In this document: positions 23,893-31,603 of the stretch, in pieces
Layout: the number at the start of each line of letters is the position of its first letter
Position numbering within the stretch: position 1 is the first letter of the stretch
Source: Adiantum capillus-veneris
Lineage: Eukaryota > Streptophyta > Polypodiopsida > Polypodiales > Pteridaceae
NCBI GenBank assembly: GCA_014529385.2
Contig: CM043942.1
Coordinates: 55,613,340 to 55,677,339 of the forward strand
Direction of reading: 5' to 3'
DNA: 64,000 bases
Notes under the pieces: generated by a model
Seen by the model: the letters and a program-made list of their open reading frames with translations, nothing else
Databases searched by the model: none
What the model was told of the DNA's origin: nothing
Program-made: the position numbers and the translations under genes

Positions 23893-24656
23893 TGTTAGGA
23901 AATAAGACGTAGCTAAATAGATAATTGAGTAGATTACTTAATGGAGAGAGACAGATTTACATACACGAGATTATAGAGTAGAGAGAGGGAGAGAGTACAC
24001 ACGATATACGTGGTTCACCCAATGTGGGCTACGCCCACGGGAAAGCAGCCACTCAATGGCTTTAGTACTTCAAAACAAGAAGTAGTTTACAAAGGGATTA
24101 TACCCTTAATGGAGCTCCCGCCTTGCTTCACTCTCACCACCTCACACTCACCTTGTTGCATCAACTTCACAAACTATGAAATGTGTGTAGAAATGGCCTC
24201 CTTTTATAGGCCAAAAGGGCTACCCTCTCTTATGAGAGGAAGCCATGTGTAGCCGCCCTTGTGCGAATAAGTCCAAATCGGACCCTCCAATCCGCCCATG
24301 TGTGGCCACCCTTGAGAAGACAAGTCCGCTTTGAATTCGGCCACCGGCCCCCGGCCATTGACTTCCGACCACCGGCCACCGGCCATTGACTACCGGCCAC
24401 CGGCCAACCGACGGGTGTTTTCCGACCACTTTCCGGCCGCCGTCCGGCCATAATATTCCGGCGAGGGGAAAAAAAGTCTCGGGGGCTTCCGCCCCCGAGG
24501 CCCCTAAAGTTGCCCTTGATTCTTGACTTTGAAAATTTTGCTTTCCGATGAGTGATTTTCTTTCACGCACGATGGCTTCTCCTCATAATGGGGGCCTTAC
24601 AAATGTGCCTTTTACCACAGAAAATTACAAGGGTAAATCACGCTCCATACTTAACA
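23893..24656 (-). mobile_element. 3' LTR of the copia element
   Basis: TGTTAGGAAATAAG..CATACTTAACA. It contains a GC-rich CGGCCACCGGCC repeat zone and the hairpin CTCGGGGGC-ttcc-GCCCCCGAG at 24478-24499. The 5' LTR lacks this hairpin; the LTR at 63293 has it. Reading frames inside are shadows. Confidence 0.95.
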
Positions 24657-24669
24657 ATCTCCCACTTGG
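24657..24669 (-). other. polypurine tract of the copia element
   Basis: On the minus strand CCAAGTGGGAGAT directly precedes the 3' LTR start TGTTAAG. It primes plus-strand DNA synthesis and is typical of copia elements. Confidence 0.85.
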
Positions 24670-24716
24670 AGACTGATCTCCAAACCAAACCTGTGACTGC
24701 TTTCCATTCTCGCTTC

Positions 24717-25863
24717 TTATCCTTGAATGCTGATTGAAGATGAGTAAAATCTCAACTTCTCCTTGTTGACCACCTTTGTAAACATGTCTGCACGATTTTC
24801 ACTTGTATGCACCTTTCCTAGCTTTAGCTGTCCCTCTTCCAAAAGAGTGCGTATGAAATGATATCTCACCTCAATGTGCTTTGTCCTTGAATGAAAGGCT
24901 GAGTTCTTCGCAAGATGGATAGTGCTTTGGCTATCACTGTACAAGACACAATTGTCTTGTTTGAATCCAAGCTCTCTAAGAATCTGTGAAGCCATAGAAT
25001 TTCTTTGCTTGCCTCCGTCATTGCTACATACTCTTCTTCCGTGGTAGAAAGTGAAACCACTTTCTGCAGCTTTGTGTTGAGCTATATATAGAGATACTAT
25101 ATATAGCTTGTTGAGCTATATATAGTATCTGTATATATAGCTCAACACTTTGAACCCAGCTTATTGTTGTGCCTCCAACCGTGAACACATAGGCAGTAGT
25201 GCTCCTTCGAGTATCTTTGTCACCTGCCATATCTGCATCAGCATAACCTTCTAGAAAAATATCAGTTCCTCCAAAATACAAAGCATTTGTTGTTGTCCCT
25301 TTTAGATACCTAAGTATCCACTTCACAGCTTGCCAATGATCTTTACCTGGGTTGTCCATGAACCTACTCACAACTCCCACTGCATGTGCAATGTCTAGCC
25401 TTGTCCAGGCCATAGCATACATTAGAGAACCTACCGTTGCAGCATATGGAACTTTAGACATATAGGCTATCTCCTCTTGTGTCTTTGGACACATATCCCT
25501 CGTTAGTTTGAAGTGACCAGCGAAAGGTGTAGTAACTGGTTTTTCATTTTGCATTGGAAACCTTTCTAGTACCTTCTTGATGTAATCTTCTTGAGATAGC
25601 TTTATTGTCTTCTTCGTCTTGTACCTTGATATTTTCATACCAAGTATCCTCTTTGCAGCACCTAAATCTTTCATTGAAAAAGATTTAGACAACTCCTCTT
25701 TTAGGTCTTTGTTGTCCTGCATGTTAGCACTTGCAATCAACATGTCATCAACATACAACATTAGGATGATGAATTTCCCATCTCCCAAATTCTTTGTGTA
25801 CACGCAGTGATCCGAGTTGCATCTTGTGAATCCATGATCCAACATCCATCGATCAAACTTCAA
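24717..25863 (-). pseudogene. copia reverse transcriptase (C-terminal half) and RNase H
   Basis: The frame from 25863 contains the copia catalytic motif LYVDDMLIA, then KDLGAAKRILGMKI, PYAATVGSLMYAM and DNPGKDHWQAVKWILRYLKG, all standard. RNase H follows: GYADADMAGDKDTRRS, then after a break STTEEEYVAMTEASKE and VLYSDSQSTIHLAKN, with active-site Asp and Glu kept. The break holds a 73-bp palindromic insertion (25075-25147). Removing it still leaves the frame one base off, so a separate one-base loss lies beside it. Confidence 0.92.
25075..25147. mobile_element. 73-bp near-palindromic insertion with 5-bp target duplication
   Basis: Starts TGTTGAGCTATATATA and ends TATATATAGCTCAACA; the two halves are almost perfect reverse complements around a TTGTTGAGCT centre. 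It is flanked by CTTTG at 25070-25074 and 25148-25152, and interrupts a conserved copia frame, so it is a true insertion. The TG..CA ends and first bases resemble the TRIM LTR at 40721 (TGTTGAGTTTATATG). Confidence 0.85.
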
Positions 25864-25947
25864 GTACCATTGTCTTCATGCTTGCTTTAAACCATACAAG
25901 CTCTTCTTTAATCTGCAAACCATTTTCTCCTTACCTTTTACTTCACT

Positions 25948-26808
25948 TTACTTTGGTTGAAGCATGTAGATTTCCTCCTCTAAGTCACCGTGAGGGAATG
26001 CCGTATTTACATCCATTTGCTCGAGATTTAGATCATGAGCAGCCACAAGGCTTAAGACAAGCCTAGTTGAGTTCATTTTTACAACTGGAGAAAATATTTC
26101 ATTGAAGTCAATACCTTTCTTTTGAGAAAAACCTTTTACCACAAGCCTAGACTTGTACCTTTTCTTCCCACCTTCTTCTTCCTTCACCTTGTACACCCAT
26201 TTGTTTTGAAGTGCCCACTTACCTTTAGGCAACTCAACCAACTCCCATGTTTGGTTGGGATGTAGTGAGTCCATCTGTACTTGCATGCTCTTCATCCATT
26301 CTTCTTTGGATTCATGTTGCATAGCTTCTTTGTATGATTCCGGCTCTACAGAATCTGAGATCAAGAGATAGTTGAAGTAAGAAACAAACCGTTCTAGAGG
26401 TCTACTTGCTCTTGTAGATCTTCGGGGAATAGGTTGAGGCTCCTCATTTGGTTGACGCTGTTGCACATTGTTACCGTTTGCAGTCCTTGAGTCTTCACCG
26501 TCCTCAAGCTCCATGTACTCATCACCTGTTTCTTTTGTTTGTTTTCTTTCCAAGTAATCTTTGTACATATTTTGTTCGTTAAAAATTACATCTCTACTCC
26601 TTAAGATTTTACCATCTTCAGGATTCCATAGGCAATACCCAAAGTCACCTTCTCCATAGCCAATGAAGAAACACTTTTTGGACTTTGCATCTAGCTTTGA
26701 TCTTAGCCTTCTATCTATGTGCATGAAATCCTTACACCCAAACACTTTGAGAAATGCATAATTCACTAGTTTACATGTCCATGCCTCTTCTGGAACTCCC
26801 CCATCCAA
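25948..26808 (-). pseudogene. copia integrase C-terminal part and reverse transcriptase N-terminal half
   Basis: The first third carries LVNYAFLKVFGCKDFMHI and KCFFIGYGEGDFGYCLW, the copia block after the integrase core. An acidic linker follows, then the RT start: WKSMQVQMDSL-like lead, NKWVYKVKEEE, YKSRLVVKGFSQKKGIDF, EIFSPVVKM and MDVNTAFPHGDLEEEIYM. Pro replaces the usual Leu in TAFLHGDL. The frame ends at a stop before the second RT half, about 80 bp short of it, so one frame break separates the halves. Confidence 0.92.
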
Positions 26809-26822
26809 TGCCGTTGAGGGTG

Positions 26823-27403
26823 ACCGGTTGAGGGTACTTACAGCTTCCGCCTAAAGCTCAAGCGGTAGGCCTACATGTAGCCGCATGCTTCGTGCTCGCT
26901 CCATGATTGCCCTGTTCATCCTTTCCAAAATCCCATTTTGTTGAGGTGTCCTTGGGGTTGTCCTTTGCCTCCGAATGCCATTGCTAGCACAAAAGCTTTC
27001 AAAAGCTTGGCTGCAATATTCGCCTCCATTGTCGGATCTGAGGCATTTAACCTTGGTACCTGTTTCATTCTCCACAAAGGCTTTCCACCTTTGAAATATG
27101 GAAAATACATCAGATTTATTCTTCATGACATAAAGCCATGTTTTTCTAGTCACATCGTCTATGAATGTTACATAGTACAATGAGCCACCAAGTGATGGTG
27201 TACTTGCAGGACCCCAAACATTAGAATGAACCAACTCAATTTTTTTATTTTTTCTTTCATTTCCTGATTTTTGAAATTTTACCCTCTTTTGTTTACCATA
27301 AACACAATCTTCACAGAACTCTAAGTCCACTTCTTTCAAACATGGTAGAAGCTTCTTTGTTTGAAGGATTTGCATTCCTTTGGCACTCATATGGCCAAGT
27401 CGG
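26823..27403 (-). pseudogene. copia integrase core, 3' part of the interrupted gene
   Basis: Begins at the insertion joint with RLGHMSAKGMQIL, the second half of the GAG-pre-integrase motif. The zinc Cys pair is CEDCVYGK. Core motifs are LVHSNVWGPAS, CLRSDNGGEY and PQQNGILERMNR. The first catalytic Asp (normally H-S/T-D-x-x-G-P) is Asn, so the integrase is probably dead as well as broken. The left half of the gene is at 36844-37499, on the other side of element C. The first 55 bases at 27404+ in the same frame belong to C's LTR. Confidence 0.93.
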
Positions 27404-28689
27404 TGATGGGGGCTTTTCACAAGCCAAGCTCCCGTACCCCTCTTCTCTCGTCCCCACCCCATGAAAACCCTATCTTAGGGAGGGAGTGATAAAAGACATT
27501 GGAAAAAGTAAGAAAAAATAAAGTATGATTATGTAAATATATGAGAAAGGTAAAATAGGCCACCTCATGCCTGCGGGGCAGCCCATCCCCACCTTCCCTC
27601 CTTTTTCTTCAATGTTGCCCCGCCGTGTGTCCCTTTTCCTCTTCTCCACTCAAAAGGTCAACCCCCTCTCTCTTCCCCTTGTCCTTTCTACTTTCTCTCT
27701 CCCCTCAAGCTACCCCACCTCTCACCAATAATGCATTCTAACTCACCAATAATGCACCCTAACCCACATGCAACTTACCCTATCTTCCAAAATAGTATAC
27801 CCCACCCCCCCTTTCTCTCTCATATCATATCCCATGACCCAAATACCCCCCCCTCTCTCTAAAGGGCGCCATGTCTCATGTCTCAGTTTCACTAAAAAAG
27901 GTGCCCACAGACCCATCCCCACCCGGTGGTTACCCGATTTTTCTTGTGTTCACAAACATCTGCACATAGATTCACCTCTGAACACACTCCTCTCTCTCCC
28001 CTCTTGTAATTACTTTATTCTCCATGTCACCTCTCACTTTTTTTCATCAACCCATCTCTCTCTCTTAGTCTCTCTCTCATGAGACTGCTGTTCTGGCACA
28101 TATACACACAGCCAGACAAGTGTGGCCCACAGTCACATGGCCTATGTAGATAATGATTTCTTCATTTCTAAATTCTAGAATTTCTCCCCCCCCCCTCCTC
28201 CCCTATATTAAGAGGGGTCACCATCACACAAACACACACACCATCACCAAAGAGTACACTATGCACTGTGTGTGCCTAGTGCACACACACACACCCACAC
28301 CATGACCATCACCATCACCGCAATCACCATGCTCTTCTTGAGCATGACCTCTACACCCTTGGGCTATGGAAGATGAAGGGCAACTAAATGAAGGATGATG
28401 TCCATAACCCTCGTGCGAGTCTTCGCCATCAACTCCCACCTATCCGCCATGTGCTCTACCACGCTCTCCCTTCTCATTCCCCTACCCTATGCTCCCCATT
28501 TCATCGCCTTATTCTCTAAATAAAGCTTGAGGTTTTGTGAGTATGTTTTATTGCAATGTTTTGCCCATGTGAGGTGTGCGGAATCGCCACCTAGTCTTGT
28601 GTTTGGAGTTAGCTTGTGTATGTGTGAAGGGTGTGCGGATTTGCCATCCTTTTGTGGTGCCTAAGTACTAAGCCGCTATACCCCCTCCC

Positions 28690-28734
<45 letters not shown>

Positions 28735-28944
28735 TGATCTCATTCCCTTTCCTCTTCATCATTACTCCCAAGCATCCATCTCTCTTGGATGAAAACTTTG
28801 TTATGGTGGTGTGTTGTTTGCGTCCTAGCCGCTAAATCTAGGTGGTGCCCCCTGTTTGCTTTACCATGACAGGCTCGAGGCGCGCCATTCGGTTCCCGCT
28901 GTTTTAGAGGCCGTCGGGGTTCAGGGTTCGCTTTGCTCCCGTCA
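27404..28944 (+). mobile_element. 5' LTR of element C
   Basis: It includes CT-rich blocks, a promoter-like CCCCTATATTAAGAGGGG at about 28202-28219, a polyadenylation-like AAATAAAGC near 28516, and a (CT)n run at 28691-28731. The TATA box is TATATAAAG in the 3' LTR (36115-36126), so the promoter that would drive this copy is altered by one base. Confidence 0.93.
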
Positions 28945-28946
28945 TT

Positions 28947-28964
28947 TGGTGCCCCCACTGAGGA
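28947..28964 (+). other. primer binding site of element C
   Basis: TGGTGCCCCCACTGAGGA starts two bases after the LTR. A close match (TGGTGCCCCCATGGAGGA) marks element D near 55303. The priming tRNA is not identified. Confidence 0.7.
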
Positions 28965-29019
28965 GGGCTTTCTAAGACCCTTCAGTTTACAATGCTGAAA
29001 GTGACGCCCACTATCAATC

Positions 29020-29277
29020 ATGGACGAATGGCTGAAGGAATTTTTTAACTGGAAGACGGAAGAAGAAGAGACGAAGGAGGCACTAGCGGCCTTCATTGAG
29101 GTGCTACTGCCAGGCTGCAGTGTCGTCAGCATTCAAGAGGTAAATTCTCCATCTCGTGTCGCTCGTTCTAACTATAAATTGAGAGCATCAGGTGGGAGGT
29201 CGGTGAAGTGCCATCACTGTTGTCAACCAAGGCACACTGTCAATGAGTGCCAACAACGAAGGCAGCGAAAGGGCTGA
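29020..29277 (+). CDS. small CCHC zinc-knuckle ORF ahead of gag in element C
   Basis: 85 codons from ATG, starting MDEWLKEFFNWKTEEEE, with a C-terminal CHHCCQPRHTVNEC, a textbook C-x2-C-x4-H-x4-C nucleic-acid binding knuckle, and a basic tail. It is separate from the gag knuckle at 31076-31117. Extra ORFs between LTR and gag are known in Ogre/Tat elements, where their function is unclear; RNA binding is the inference here. A second frame (29243-29452) overlaps its end and may continue it by frameshift. Confidence 0.55.
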   Translation: MDEWLKEFFNWKTEEEETKEALAAFIEVLLPGCSVVSIQEVNSPSRVARSNYKLRASGGRSVKCHHCCQPRHTVNECQQRRQRKG

Positions 29278-29448
29278 AGTCATCTACATCAACATTCATC
29301 GCAAAGAAGTCATTCACATCAAGGAAGGGAAGCAAACGGTGAGACCTCTTTTCCCTAAAGAAATTATAGTCAAAGTTATAACTCCAAAGTGGCCTAAAGG
29401 GGCTGCTCGAGCCAAAGGCAACGAGAAGATAAGCCAGTCTGGAAACAC

Positions 29449-29979
29449 ATGACCCCGAAGGGGGAAGCATCTGGCCAAGCAAGTGCTTCAAGCTCAGAAG
29501 GCTGGGTTGTACCCAGTTTGCCAAAGAGGAAGTCATCCGAAGCTAAGCGGCGAAAGGTCTCCTACCGGTTTGCACGACGCATGCGAGTGCTACCAATCCA
29601 CTTCGACAATCCGGAAGAAGAAGTGGTAAGAAGATTCCCATGTCCTAGAGAAGAGTGGTTCGGCTACTGCTCTCGCTGTTTTGGAAAGAGAGTGGAGGAT
29701 CTTCCTCCTCTCCCGGTACAACTTATCTTGAAGAAGCTCTCTACCACGGGAGAAACCCAGTGGGCTGGGGACGAGTTGCAACTGAATGGAGTAGAATTCA
29801 TGCAACACGCCGACTACGGAAATTACCTACAATTTTTGTTAGCCAAGAGGCTGGGAGTGGTCAGACGCGTCGCCAACACCCCGTACGTGCTGAGCAACGA
29901 AGGAAAGGTAGAGCCTATGAAAGGCGACGACCTCTTGTGGATGTGCCGACTCATCAACACTGGCACGATAAGAGTATAA
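29449..29979 (+). CDS. second ORF ahead of gag in element C, 176 aa, unknown function
   Basis: Starts MTPKGEASGQASASS, with a basic patch (PKRKSSEAKRRKVSYRF), a possible nuclear signal, then PCPREEWFGYCSRCFGKR and LLAKRLGVVRRVANTPYV. No family recognised. It fills the place of Ogre ORF1. The stop TAA is followed at once by GTAAGTAT, a strong 5' splice-site consensus, so the downstream leader (to gag at 30326) may be an intron. Confidence 0.5.
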   Translation: MTPKGEASGQASASSSEGWVVPSLPKRKSSEAKRRKVSYRFARRMRVLPIHFDNPEEEVVRRFPCPREEWFGYCSRCFGKRVEDLPPLPVQLILKKLSTTGETQWAGDELQLNGVEFMQHADYGNYLQFLLAKRLGVVRRVANTPYVLSNEGKVEPMKGDDLLWMCRLINTGTIRV

Positions 29980-30325
29980 GTAAGTATTTCATCCTCTGTG
30001 CATGATGGAAAACGGGCCAACGGCATTCCCATTCAGATTCTTGCAGCATATGCATGTGAATATCTATGTAGATAGGAAAGTCTTCTACCAACAGAAGATC
30101 GTACACCTATTCGGTGCGGCGGTACTAGGAGAAATCCTCAATTCCCTGAACCCTATCATTCTCCCCATATTAGATTACCATCGTTCCTTTAATGTTTCTA
30201 TCTTTATCTTGTTTTAACCTATCCACCCACCCTCGTAAAAAGTTGCTATGAGCCGCACTGTTAATGTAATGTAAAAAAAAAAGAAAAAAAGAAAGAAAAG
30301 GTTTGTAATTTCCTGAGTCACTACC

Positions 30326-31603
30326 ATGGCAAGTGTTTCTTTCCCCACGTTCAGTGGAAAGAAGGGAGAGGATCTCACCACCGACTTTTTGGATGATTTC
30401 GACATTGCTTGTATCGTCTCCAACAAAGATGACGATGCTTCACGACTTAGAATTTTTCCTCTACTGATGAGAGTAGAGGCCAAGTCCTTGTATAATGCAT
30501 TGCCCCAGGCCACCAAGAATGCATGGGATGTGTTAATGGCTACTTTTGTAAAGAGGTTTGGTGGAGGCACAACCTCGGAGAGGCTATGGCAGTTACTGAG
30601 AGACTTGAAGCAGGAGGGTCTTTTAGAATATGCCACCTATGAGTCCAAATTTGTGGATTTGTGGGAACGGTGGGTTGAGTCATTGGCAAGGGGGGAAGCT
30701 GCACCCGATTTCCTAAAAAAAGATCGGTTCACGCATGGCTTATGGCCGCTTCTCAAGGAGAAGGTGAAAGGTAGATTCCCGGCTACATACGAGTTAGCCG
30801 TTGAGATTGCTCGCCTTAAGGACAAGACGCTGCGAATGAAAGCCAAAGAAACCGAGTCAACAGAAACAGCAACATCACGTCGACCAACAACTATGACAAC
30901 CACCATTCCACCACCACCACCGGCTCTTGGGGTAAGAGATGACCAACAAGATATGTTGGCCCATATTATTGACCAAGTGCATAATTTGTTTGTCCACTTA
31001 ATACAACAAGGGAGGAGTCAAGAAAGAGATCAAGACCCTGGAAGAGCACGACGACAAAACAGGGAGTATCATTGCTACAACTGCGGAGAAGACGGTCACG
31101 GTATGTACTACTGTCCCAAACCACGACAAAACTATAATAGAGGAGGTAGGAGGAACCAATTGTCACCCCCTAGAGAAAGAACACCCCCACCCCGAGCACC
31201 AACCCCACCAACACAAATTCTACGTCCACCCCAGACACCACTACAAGCATCCATTCCACCTCTTCCACCAGCCCCACCACCTGATCGCCCTGTAAATATC
31301 ATAAGTCTAGAAGAGAAAGGAAAAGCCGTAGTAGTGGATCCACCCAGAGCAAAGGAGAGGGACAAGGGTAAGGAGAAGGTAACCTTTTTAGAACCACTTG
31401 AGGCCATGACTGTGAAAAGAGCTAGGAGGGAGAAGGCTACACAATCAGATGATGAGAGAAGCATGAGAGGAGAAACTAGCAAGAGGCCATCCAGGCCACG
31501 AAAGAAATTGGGCATCACCGACTTCCAGCTAGGGGAAAGTTCAAAGCCCTATGATCTAACATTGGATGTGGCAGAGCAAGGACCGAAGATTACATGGCCA
31601 TAG
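30326..31603 (+). CDS. gag of element C, 425 aa
   Basis: Structural protein of the virus-like particle. The capsid part starts MASVSFPTFSGKKGED and contains LRIFPLLMRVEAKSLYNAL and LMATFVKRFGGGTTSERLW. The zinc knuckle CYNCGEDGHGMYYC is at about residues 251-264. Pro-rich and basic segments follow (PPPRAPTPPTQ, KKLGITDFQLGESS). It ends KITWP then TAG at 31601-31603; the next codons LLHLVP continue in the same frame into pol. At this codon element B has Gln, so the TAG is either a mutation or a read-through site. Confidence 0.93.
   Translation: MASVSFPTFSGKKGEDLTTDFLDDFDIACIVSNKDDDASRLRIFPLLMRVEAKSLYNALPQATKNAWDVLMATFVKRFGGGTTSERLWQLLRDLKQEGLLEYATYESKFVDLWERWVESLARGEAAPDFLKKDRFTHGLWPLLKEKVKGRFPATYELAVEIARLKDKTLRMKAKETESTETATSRRPTTMTTTIPPPPPALGVRDDQQDMLAHIIDQVHNLFVHLIQQGRSQERDQDPGRARRQNREYHCYNCGEDGHGMYYCPKPRQNYNRGGRRNQLSPPRERTPPPRAPTPPTQILRPPQTPLQASIPPLPPAPPPDRPVNIISLEEKGKAVVVDPPRAKERDKGKEKVTFLEPLEAMTVKRARREKATQSDDERSMRGETSKRPSRPRKKLGITDFQLGESSKPYDLTLDVAEQGPKITWP

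Noticed and set aside
24204-24570. Overlapping ORFs in the copia LTRs, repeated near 38500 and 63600
   Set aside because: Frames in a GC-rich LTR zone, in several frames at once, with no protein likeness.
28740-29132. Minus-strand 130-codon ORF, repeated in part at 36635-36865
   Set aside because: It lies in the LTR of element C and runs out over the primer site; the same shadow appears in both LTRs.
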